A stretch of DNA of 64,000 nucleotides from positions 62,001 through 126,000 of the forward strand of contig NZ_BMQF01000011.1 of NCBI RefSeq assembly GCF_014647975.1, given 5' to 3'. Positions within the stretch are counted from its first letter, which is position 1; every line of letters starts with the position of its first letter. Below are positions 23,651-30,430 of this stretch, piece by piece. The position numbers and the translations under genes are program-made. The notes under the pieces were generated by a model. The model made no database searches. It saw only the letters and a program-made list of their open reading frames with translations, and had not been told where the DNA came from. The DNA comes from Streptomyces fumigatiscleroticus (GTDB taxonomy: Bacteria > Actinomycetota > Actinomycetes > Streptomycetales > Streptomycetaceae).

Positions 23651-24898
23651 GTTGGGTTCTCGGCCCATGGTGGGAGGCTCCCAGAGGGCCTCCCCGACTT
23701 GCTGAGCGACCTTGCGGAGCATGGTCCCCGTCACATGCATGTACCGGGCGCGCATCCGTGCCGCTCCCCCAGGCTCCCAACCCATGATCGCGTCGATCAC
23801 AACGTCCGGGACGCCAAGGATCAGGAGGACGGTCGCGGCGGTGTGCCGAGCATCGTGGAGACGCCCATCCCGTACACCCGCGTCCCGCAGGAGCCGCTTC
23901 CAGATGTGATAGTCGGTGTTGGGGCTCAGCGGCCCGCCGGTCGGTGAGGCGAAGACGTACCCCTTGCCCTCCCAATCGGTGCCGGCCTCCGCCCGCTCCT
24001 TCTCCTGCTCCTCCTGATGCTGGCGCAACAGCTTGATCAGCGGATCGGGCAGACCGACCGTGCGCCGCCCGGCACGCGACTTGGTGCTCTTGTGCTCGCG
24101 GCGGATCTGCTCGCGCTGGGGGCAGTACCCGGCCTTCCGGCCGCACGGATCGTCACCACAGCCATGCGCGTACTTGGGCCGCAGCCGGTTCTTACGGATA
24201 CGGACGTACCCCGCTTCCAGGTCCACGTCTTCCCAGTGCAGCCCGAGCGCTTCCCCCTGCCGAAGACCGAGCGCCAGGGCGACGACCCAACGAGCGCTGT
24301 TGCGAAGCTTGGCCGCCTCCACGAGCAGGCTCTGAACCTCCTCGATCGTGTACGGCTCGATGTCCTCTTCTTCGAGCCGCGGAGCTTTGGCGATCTCAGC
24401 CGCATTGGCCGGGACGTGCCCGCGCCGCACGGCTTCCCCAAGGGCGGTCCTGACAGTGCGGTGAACGTGGTGGGCGGTGCCGGCGGAACTCCCGGACTCC
24501 TGCATCTTCCGGTAGAAGCGCTCCAGGTGTTCAGGCTCCAGACGGTCGAGCTTGTGGGCGCCCAGGCCGGGCACGAGGTGCACGCGAACGTCGACCTCGT
24601 ACCCGGCGTACGTGTTCTCGAAGACGTACGGCTTGGCGATGTTCTCGACCCAGTGCTCAAGCCAGCTCTGCAGGGTCCAGCTCTGCCCAGGCTTTCGGAG
24701 TTTCTTGGCGTCCCGCGCCCGCTCCATCTCGCGAACGGCTCTGGTGACCTCTGCCTTGGTCTTCCGCTCGATGTGGCGACGGTCGGGCCGCCCATCATCA
24801 CGGACACCCACCGTCACCCTGCCGTGCCACTTCCCGTCCTTGCCGAGGTAGATCGACGAGGCGCCGTTGGGCTGGCGGGTGCGCTTCTTTTCTGCCAT
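23648..24898 (-). CDS. int: Tyrosine recombinase integrase of element 2
   Basis: Protein of 416 aa starting MAEKKRTRQPNGASSIYLG; the ORF is open further upstream but the ATG at 24898 matches integrase 1. It is colinear with and very similar to integrase 1: GLRQGEALGLHW with the first Arg, the same Cys-rich insert (CGDDPCGRKAGYC), the HDARH box and ARYMHVTG with the Tyr. Everything needed for activity appears intact. No xis gene is beside it: the sequence joins a truncated metallopeptidase gene directly upstream of the start. It probably integrated at the same tRNA-Ser and then lost its other genes. Confidence 0.93.
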   Translation of the reverse strand: MAEKKRTRQPNGASSIYLGKDGKWHGRVTVGVRDDGRPDRRHIERKTKAEVTRAVREMERARDAKKLRKPGQSWTLQSWLEHWVENIAKPYVFENTYAGYEVDVRVHLVPGLGAHKLDRLEPEHLERFYRKMQESGSSAGTAHHVHRTVRTALGEAVRRGHVPANAAEIAKAPRLEEEDIEPYTIEEVQSLLVEAAKLRNSARWVVALALGLRQGEALGLHWEDVDLEAGYVRIRKNRLRPKYAHGCGDDPCGRKAGYCPQREQIRREHKSTKSRAGRRTVGLPDPLIKLLRQHQEEQEKERAEAGTDWEGKGYVFASPTGGPLSPNTDYHIWKRLLRDAGVRDGRLHDARHTAATVLLILGVPDVVIDAIMGWEPGGAARMRARYMHVTGTMLRKVAQQVGEALWEPPTMGREPN

Positions 24899-25174
24899 CC
24901 CGACCCCGCCCACGAACTCGGACACCTGTGCCTTCACTCCTTCGAACCCACTCTGGCTATGGAGGAGGAAGCCACTCGATTCGCGGCGGAGTTCCTGATG
25001 CCAGAAGAGGTCATCCGCCCGCAGCTCAGAAACCTCACACTGGGTCGGTTGCATGACCTCAAACGGGAGTGGGGCACATCGATGCAAGCCATAATCGAAC
25101 GTGCATACGACTTGCAGGTCATTACGTCAGCGAAACGAACAAACCTGTACAAGTCGCTAAGTAACCGTGGTTAG
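24899..25174 (+). pseudogene. Truncated ImmA/IrrE-family metallopeptidase
   Basis: The reading frame preserves the C-terminal part of a peptidase of family M78: DPAHELGHLCLHS (the HExxH zinc motif), then EEEATRFAAEFLMPEEVI and the terminal helices ending SLSNRG. The N-terminal half is missing because the sequence abuts integrase 2 start-to-start. Intact ImmA proteins cleave phage-type repressors to induce element excision. No start codon or promoter for this fragment is evident. Confidence 0.85.
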
Positions 25175-25189
25175 CGGACGCGGGAACCC

Positions 25190-25357
25190 TTGAGCGACGA
25201 GCTTCCCCCCGAGGCCCCTGCACTGGCTCAATCCATCAGTGAAGCTATGTCCGACAAGGGGCTCAGCCGGGAGGAGATTGCCGAGATGGCCGGCTTCTCC
25301 GATGCGGATCGGAACACGCTCTTTGTCGTATCTACGCGTCGCTTGCGTGCAGTCTGA
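25190..25357 (+). CDS. Small protein that follows ImmA-type genes
   Basis: A 55-aa reading frame from TTG 25190, 15 bp after the peptidase fragment: SISEAMSDKGLSREEIAEMAGFSDADRNTLFVVSTRRLRAV. It resembles the short helical proteins commonly encoded behind ImmA genes in Streptomyces. It probably survives as part of the relic operon; expression is doubtful without the upstream gene. Confidence 0.55.
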   Translation: MSDELPPEAPALAQSISEAMSDKGLSREEIAEMAGFSDADRNTLFVVSTRRLRAV

Positions 25358-25498
25358 GCCCAGGCGTCAAGTCGCCCCCCTGGTGTCTGACATCAACGGT
25401 TGACACCAACAGGCGCGAACGTCAGCGGTCGGCAGCGGACGATCAGCCGAGGCCCAGCGCGAGTTGATCGACGCCCCCCCGTGATCGACCTGATAAAG

Positions 25499-25537
25499 AT
25501 GAGGCCCGACCGTGAACGTTCTCGGTTGGGCCTCATC
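25499..25537. terminator. Hairpin terminator of the relic operon
   Basis: GATGAGGCCCGACCG and CGGTTGGGCCTCATC pair over 15 positions with one mismatch around a 9-nt loop. Upstream at 25380-25408 a smaller inverted repeat, TGGTGTC...GACACCA, is also present. Confidence 0.7.
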
Positions 25538-25605
25538 CCCGTTCCCCTGCACGACGGAAGTCAGGTTTGGACGTCGAACGCTGCGTCAGGCCGTAAGATC
25601 GCCTT

Positions 25606-25852
25606 GGAGCTGTGCTCAGCTCGGCACTGCCGAGTCTCGCACTGTCCCTCTCCGCGGCCGTCATCTGCAAGGTCCTGGCATCGAAGTTGAACAACGACGA
25701 CCAGACCGTGGAGACGAACAACGAGGAGAACCGTATGGCTGATGAACCTAAGTCGAACAGGATGAGGCAGTGGGCGAGCGCCCTTTGTGACGTACTGGGA
25801 GACCTTGCAGTCGGCTTCGCGGGCGGGGCAGTGTCGAGCTGAGCGCAGCTCC
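25606..25852. repeat. 247-bp segment bounded by 27-bp inverted repeats
   Basis: Ends 25606-25632 and 25826-25852 are inverted copies with 25 of 27 matches. The segment contains a small reading frame with a good ribosome binding site. No clear target-site duplication flanks it. It could be a MITE-like insertion, an invertible segment, or the stem of a large hairpin. Confidence 0.65.
25735..25842 (+). CDS. Possible 35-residue peptide
   Basis: MADEPKSNRMRQWASALCDV... preceded by GAGGAG 6 nt before the ATG. A basic start precedes a hydrophobic, glycine-containing C-terminus (LGDLAVGFAGGAVSS). The reading frame lies inside the inverted-repeat segment and its last codons are in the right repeat. 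Could be a small membrane-active peptide or chance. Confidence 0.4.
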   Translation: MADEPKSNRMRQWASALCDVLGDLAVGFAGGAVSS

Positions 25853-25964
25853 TCTGCTGTACAGCAGCCAAGTACAGCAACCGCAGGAACCGACCTCACC
25901 CGATAGCGTCCCTTGAGGGCCGCAGAGCGGCCGGTACGACCGTTCGCGACCGATCCACATAGAG

Positions 25965-25982
25965 CTACGGATCAGAAGGTTG
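25965..25982 (+). repeat. 18-bp tRNA-Arg(ACG) core fragment
   Basis: CTACGGATCAGAAGGTTG is identical to the anticodon-loop-to-variable-loop part of the tRNA-Arg fragment at 63215-63232 (opposite strand). ATAGAGC, another tRNA-Arg-like piece, precedes it. It starts exactly at the anticodon loop, the usual boundary of an attachment core. Confidence 0.65.
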
Positions 25983-26286
25983 TGAGGGGGGTGGGTGCGG
26001 AGCCATTCGGCGTCTCGGGACCGTGCAGGTCTGGAGACTCCTATCCGGCCACCCCCCTTGGCCGCCGTGTTCCTCAGTGAGGACACCGAACCGGCCCATC
26101 TGCACCTCGGAAGCTAACAGCAGCCACTGACACCGGCCTTGGTGTCACGGGTGGTGCCGCTGGCGGACGTGCCAGACCCGTGCCAGATCGTGCGGGGAAC
26201 CACGGGGAACACCGGGTAACAACGAGGCGAGCGACCAGGCGTCGGTATCGCTTCCGTGCAGTCAGCCTGGCCATCGCTCGCAGATC

Positions 26287-26309
26287 ACATCAGCTTCCCA
26301 AGCTGAGAG
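26287..26309 (+). repeat. tRNA-Gly(CCC)-like anticodon-arm fragment
   Basis: The sequence from ACATCAGCTTCCCAAGCTGA onward matches the D-stem-end plus anticodon arm of actinobacterial tRNA-Gly(CCC) as I remember it: stem CAGCT/AGCTG, loop TTCCCAA. The rest of a tRNA is not present. Either an attachment-core relic or coincidence. Confidence 0.45.
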
Positions 26310-26451
26310 TCCGAGGCCGCAGAGCCTCGTGTGGGGGGACGTGTGCCGTCCGTTGCGCGTGACCCACCAGAACCCAGCGGATCACAGGACACAGGCTGGG
26401 ATACGCTCGCAGCCTTGGCGTGAGCCAGCCACCTTAATTCCGGGGGGAATT

Positions 26452-27357
26452 GTGAGGATCTCATCGCGTGGGTGCGTACCGCGCAGAGTGATCAGCACGA
26501 CGTGCGCCGCTGTGCTGCTCGCTGGGGGAGCGGTTGCCTGCGGAGGGGACTCGGCGACTGACTCCGCGAATAAGGGTTCGCACAGGGAGACGCCCGCGGC
26601 TGCGGTGGCTAAGGCGGCGGCGTACTCCGAGCGCATCACGTCGCTCCACTACCAGGTCACCGGGACGGTGCCGGAGACGGGCCGGCTGGAGGCCGAGGCA
26701 TCCATGCGCACGGAACCCCTGACCATGAATATGAAGCTGAACGCGATCGACAAGGGCCGCGACGGCCAGCTGGAGATCCGGTTCGTCGACGAGGTGATGT
26801 ACGTCAGCGGGAGTGCGGTCGACTCCGAGAAGCTGAAGGGCAAGAGTTGGTTCAGTGCCGAACCCGCTGTATGGGGGCGCGGCGCGGTGGACAACGAGTC
26901 CTACGGCCTACTGCCCGCGCCGATCGAAGGCAACCCAGCCGTGCAGTCCACGATCCTGACCGCCTCCAAGGACGTGCGGAGGGTCGGGACGGAGACGATC
27001 GACGGTACCCCGACCACTCACTACAGAGGAACGGTCACCCGTAGCGGCATAAGGGCCGCCCGTGACGCTGCCGCGAACAAGGCGGCTCGGGAGCGCCAAA
27101 TCAACAGCCTTGATCAGTTCATCACGCTGCGCATCGACAACGCGCTCACCGTGGATCTGTGGATCGGCGACGACAACCACACCAAGCAGTTCCGCATGCG
27201 GGGCGATACGCGCGACACACCGGGTGGCGCGGAGGGCAAGCCGCTCGACATGACCATCACCTTCCTCGACGTCAACCAGCCGGTGACCGTCCAGGCACCA
27301 CCGTCCGAAGACACCGCCGACCTGGCCGCGCAGGCGGACAAGGCACAGGCAGGCTGA
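26452..27357 (+). CDS. LppX/LprG-like lipoprotein
   Basis: Product of 301 aa from GTG 26452, preceded by GGGGGGAA. The signal peptide (VISTTCAAVLLAGGAVAC) ends at a lipobox Cys near residue 30, so the protein is membrane-anchored outside the cell. The mature part (YSERITSLHYQVTGTVPE, then LDQFITLRIDNALTVDLWIGDD) resembles the LppX/LprA/F/G beta-sheet fold that binds lipids. It is the only apparently intact cargo gene of element 2. Confidence 0.8.
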   Translation: MRISSRGCVPRRVISTTCAAVLLAGGAVACGGDSATDSANKGSHRETPAAAVAKAAAYSERITSLHYQVTGTVPETGRLEAEASMRTEPLTMNMKLNAIDKGRDGQLEIRFVDEVMYVSGSAVDSEKLKGKSWFSAEPAVWGRGAVDNESYGLLPAPIEGNPAVQSTILTASKDVRRVGTETIDGTPTTHYRGTVTRSGIRAARDAAANKAARERQINSLDQFITLRIDNALTVDLWIGDDNHTKQFRMRGDTRDTPGGAEGKPLDMTITFLDVNQPVTVQAPPSEDTADLAAQADKAQAG

Positions 27358-27398
27358 CCGACACCCGGGAAGACCAACACTCCTGGCCCTGGCGGCAC

Positions 27399-27418
27399 CG
27401 TCTCACTTTCCGTCTCAT
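27399..27418 (+). repeat. Candidate integrase arm site, right end of element 2
   Basis: CCGTCTCACTTTCCGTCTCA, one base different from 23631-23650 and in the same orientation, about 135 bp before attachment repeat 3. Together they flank the element 2 attachment site in the circular form. Confidence 0.6.
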
Positions 27419-27534
27419 TCAACCCCGTTCACTTCCGTTCAGGGGAGGCTCACAGCCGCGCCCACCCCGCCAACCAACCGACCATGAACCCAGGTGAACG
27501 CCCCTGCACACCGCCCACCGCCCCACCAACACAG

Positions 27535-27588
27535 TTGGAAAGCGTGTTGGGGGCAACCCCTCACGAGTTCGAATCTCGTATCCTCCGC
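27535..27588 (+). repeat. Attachment-site repeat 3 (right end of element 2)
   Basis: Identical over 54 bp to 2251-2304, then diverges at the CCA (GCAGTC instead of GCCAG). This is the chromosomal 3' end of tRNA-Ser(GGA), displaced 25 kb from its 5' half by the two insertions. Confidence 0.95.
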
Positions 27589-27609
27589 AGTCGCCGAAGA
27601 GGCGAAACG

Positions 27610-27641
27610 AGAACCCCGACCGCTCAGCGGCCGGGGTTCTC
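27610..27641 (+). terminator. Original tRNA-Ser terminator
   Basis: GAGAACCCCG...CGGGGTTCTC hairpin just downstream of attachment repeat 3. It probably served tRNA-Ser(GGA) before the insertions separated them. Confidence 0.75.
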
Positions 27642-27651
27642 GGCGTTCGGG

Positions 27652-27978
27652 TCAGCGGCCCGTCTCCGCCGACACGCGGCGACGCCTGACGGCGACCGCT
27701 GCGAGGTCCGCCACCGCGGCGGCGGTGTCCGTGCCGCCGCGGTCCGCCGGCGGTGACATCTGACCGTCGGAGCAGAGGGTCACCGTGATGCCGTCGAAGA
27801 CGGCGGAGTCCCCGTGGGGGTGACCGGCGCCGGCTCTGAGGGTGCCGAGCGGCCTGGTGCCCTCGGAGGAGGCGGGGGCGGCGACGGCCGGGGCGGCGGG
27901 GACGAGAGGCATCCCGGTGATGGCGGCGGCGACGCCCGCGCAGCGCATCGCGCGGTGGCGCGGAAGTGACACCGGCAT
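27652..27978 (-). CDS. Small secreted hypothetical protein
   Basis: Product of 108 aa from ATG 27978 (GGAG 6 nt upstream). A signal peptide (MRCAGVAAAITGMPLVPAAPAVAAPA) is followed by a short mature region with one Cys and an Arg-rich end (AVRRRRVSAETGR). First chromosomal gene right of the integrated elements. No family recognised. Confidence 0.7.
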   Translation of the reverse strand: MPVSLPRHRAMRCAGVAAAITGMPLVPAAPAVAAPASSEGTRPLGTLRAGAGHPHGDSAVFDGITVTLCSDGQMSPPADRGGTDTAAAVADLAAVAVRRRRVSAETGR

Positions 27979-28375
27979 GAACGGCTCCGTGGCGAGAACG
28001 GCTCGCGAGGGCCGGAGGAGAGCGAGGAAAGCGGCGAGCCGGCGATTCCGCGGATGAGTGCCGTGTGCCGCGCGGACCGCGTGAACCGGAAACGAGGATC
28101 TTCCCTGGCGGAAGCAGGGATTCCCTGTCACGGGGACATCACCGGGCATGTCCTGCCCAAGCGGGCGCTCTTGTGCACCTACGGATCTCACGACCTGCGC
28201 CTGGGCCCAGTAGGGCGGATGAAGGCCCCGGCCGGTCGGATCGGGACCGGGCCGGACGCGCTCTCGGACAGGGGTGGGCCGGGCCATGCAGGAAGTCCTC
28301 TCGCTCTCGGTCGTCAGGGGTCGGACCGGCCGGGCGGCGGTGCTGCTCGGCCGTCTGTGCGCCGCCCGGAGCCGG
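27979..28375. other. Intergenic, about 400 bp
   Basis: No supportable gene. Short GC-rich frames on both strands lack ribosome binding sites. It includes the promoter region of the secreted protein gene. Confidence 0.4.
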
Positions 28376-28936
28376 TCAGTGGGACACGGGGTGGCGGCCG
28401 CGTCGGCCGGCGCTCCCCTTGACCGCGTACATCGCGGCGTCGGCGGCGGCCAGGGCGTCCGGCAGCGCGCGTACCGGCAGGTCGGCGAGGCGGCAGGAGC
28501 CGACCGAGGCGGCCAGGGGGAGGGTCCGGCCGGCGTGCCGGAAGGGCCGGTTCAGCTCCCGGACCAGGTCGGCCAGTCCCAGGCTCAGGGGCGGCCGGGA
28601 CACCACCGCGACGAATTCGTCACCGCCGAGGCGGCCCGCGACGCCGTGGCGTCCGCACCACTCGGCGAGCCGGGCCGCGGCGGTGGTGAGCGCGGCGTCA
28701 CCGGCCGCGTGGCCATAGGTGTCGTTCAGGCTCTTGAAGTCGTCCAGGTCGACCAGGAGCACGACCGCGTCGCGATGGCGCCGGACCATGCGTTCGGCGC
28801 GCGCGTTCCAGTTGGCGCGGGTCAGCAGGCCGGTCAGCGAGTCGCGGCGGGCGGCGGCGAGGCGGCGCGAGAGCACACCGTAGTGGGTGGCCCATCCGAT
28901 GAGCGGCAGGACTAAGGCGAGAACTTGAGTGTCCAC
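28376..28936 (-). CDS. Membrane-anchored GGDEF-domain protein, paralogue of 13046
   Basis: Product of 186 aa from GTG 28936, with GGAG 4 nt upstream. One N-terminal membrane segment (VLALVLPLIGWATHYGVL), then RRDSLTGLLTR, DLDDFKSLNDTYGHAAGD and GRLGGDEFVA. The layout and wording match the GGDEF protein inside element 1 closely. No RxxD inhibitory site is visible. It lies 0.8 kb beyond the right attachment site and may be a leftover of an earlier, larger element. Confidence 0.85.
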   Translation of the reverse strand: MDTQVLALVLPLIGWATHYGVLSRRLAAARRDSLTGLLTRANWNARAERMVRRHRDAVVLLVDLDDFKSLNDTYGHAAGDAALTTAAARLAEWCGRHGVAGRLGGDEFVAVVSRPPLSLGLADLVRELNRPFRHAGRTLPLAASVGSCRLADLPVRALPDALAAADAAMYAVKGSAGRRGRHPVSH

Positions 28937-29545
28937 GGTTCTCCTTCGTTGCGGTCGGAGGGAGGTGCGTGGGTCGTCCGTGCGGTGGTGCCGGCGGCGC
29001 GTGCGCCCGCTCGAGGCCCGGCCGGCCGGCGGGTTGCCGGCCGAGCGTCCGGACCACGAGCGGGAGTACGACGCTGCTGACGGAGAGTGCCAGTGCGGTG
29101 ACGCCGATTGCGAGGAACATCCCGGTCACCACCGCGCCGGCGGTGGCGTGCCGACGACGTTCCGGGCCGTGCCGCAACCACGGCAATCGATCACGCCCGA
29201 TGTCGACTTTTCAAGACCGCGAAGTGCCCGGTATGACCGACCGACCGCTTGCGCGACCGGACCCGGACGACCTTCGGCCGGGTCGCTGCCGGCCGCGGCG
29301 CGGCACGGCGGCGGGCGCGGCGGCGCCGGACCCGCCGGACGGTGCGTCCGCACAGGTCGGCAGGGCTTTCGGCGGGCCGCCGGGCGGACGGGCCCGGCCG
29401 GGCGGCGGGGCGGGCCACCGGATCCGTCTCCGCCCGAAGGGCCGTGAGGCCGTCATGGCGGAAATCGGCGACTTCTTGTCCTTTTCCGGGCTCCGGGCCG
29501 CATGGGGGCGGCTGCCGGACGGTGCGGGCGGGTAGACGCGGCCGC
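28937..29545. other. Intergenic, about 600 bp, with doubtful membrane ORF
   Basis: No confident gene. On the minus strand a frame starting at 29186 encodes a plausible membrane segment (AGAVVTGMFLAIGVTALALS) but then runs 240 bp into the GGDEF gene in another frame. It may be a decayed small membrane protein. The rest is GC-rich with no family signals. Confidence 0.35.
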
Positions 29546-30430
29546 ATGGGCGACATCCTGGTGGGGACCTGTTCGTGGACGGACCGGGCGCTGGTCGCGA
29601 GCGGCTGGTATCCGGCGGGGCGGCGGGACGCGGAGGGGCGGTTGCGGCACTACGCCGAGCACTTCCCGTTGGTCGAGGTCGACGCCTCCTACTACGCGCT
29701 GCCCGGCGAGCGGAACAGCCGGTTGTGGGCCGAGCGGACGCCGGCCGGGTTCGTGTTCGACGTGAAGGCCTTCTCCCTGCTCACCGGGCATCCGACCCGG
29801 GAGGCGGTGATGCCGCGCGGGGTGCGGCCGGACCATCGGGACCCCAAGGTGCTGGACGAGGTGTGGGCGCGGTTCGCCGAGGGGATCGGGCCGCTGCGCC
29901 GGGCCGGCCGGCTCGGCAGCGTGCTGTTCCAGTTCCCGCCGTGGTTCCGGCCCTCAGCGCGGGCGGAGGCGTTTCTGCACGAGTGCGCCGAACGGACCGC
30001 CGGGTGGCCCGTCGCCGTGGAGTTCCGGCATCCGGACTGGTGGCGCGGGGAGCGCGCGGAGGCGACGCGCGCCCTGCTGTCCGGTCACGGCATGGCCGCC
30101 GTCGCCGTCGACATGGCGCAGACGCTGCCCTCCTCCGTCCCGCCCGTCACCCCCGTCGCCTCGCCCCGGCTCTCCGTGGTGCGCTTCCACGGGCGCAGCA
30201 CGGCGTGGGGCACCGGGAGCAAGGAGGACCGGTTCCGGTACCGGTACGGGGAGGACGAACTCGCCGAGTGGGTGCCTCGGCTGCGCTTCCTCGCCGAGCG
30301 GACCGGGCAGGTCCACGTCCTGTTCAACAACTGCTGCGGCGATGCCGCCGTCCGGGCCGCCGGGACCATGACCCGGCTGCTGGAGACCGTCGGCTCCCGG
30401 CGGGCCGGCCGGGTGACGGTCAGCCCGTGA
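29546..30430 (+). CDS. DUF72 (YecE-like) protein
   Basis: Product of 294 aa (MGDILVGTCSWTD...). DUF72 features: ILVGTCSWTDRALV at the start, HYAEHFPLVEVDASYYALP, GFVFDVKAF, GSVLFQFPPWF, VAVEFRHPDWW, and a late VLFNNCCGDAAVRAA. These TIM-barrel proteins are widespread, and some are reported to act as nucleases or with Fe-S biogenesis. The function is not settled. The ATG at 29546 is chosen because the family starts a few residues before VGTCSW. Confidence 0.85.
   Translation: MGDILVGTCSWTDRALVASGWYPAGRRDAEGRLRHYAEHFPLVEVDASYYALPGERNSRLWAERTPAGFVFDVKAFSLLTGHPTREAVMPRGVRPDHRDPKVLDEVWARFAEGIGPLRRAGRLGSVLFQFPPWFRPSARAEAFLHECAERTAGWPVAVEFRHPDWWRGERAEATRALLSGHGMAAVAVDMAQTLPSSVPPVTPVASPRLSVVRFHGRSTAWGTGSKEDRFRYRYGEDELAEWVPRLRFLAERTGQVHVLFNNCCGDAAVRAAGTMTRLLETVGSRRAGRVTVSP

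Larger units (their letters stand above)
25853..26451. other. Gene-free fossil region of element 2
   Basis: About 600 bp without a supportable gene. It contains a tRNA-Arg-like core (25965), a tRNA-Gly-like core (26287), and direct repeats of the kind seen next to element attachment sites: GTGCCAGA at 26168 and 26180, and GGGGAAC at 26195 and 26205. It ends with the promoter region and ribosome binding site of the lipoprotein gene. Likely a graveyard of element ends. Confidence 0.55.

Noticed and set aside
24017..25174. Long plus-strand gene covering integrase 2
   Set aside because: Only the last 92 codons (ImmA/IrrE fragment) are meaningful; the rest is antisense to the integrase.
28698..29186. 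162-codon minus-strand membrane protein gene
   Set aside because: Overlaps the GGDEF gene by 240 bp in another frame and loses plausible composition there; at most a decayed remnant.
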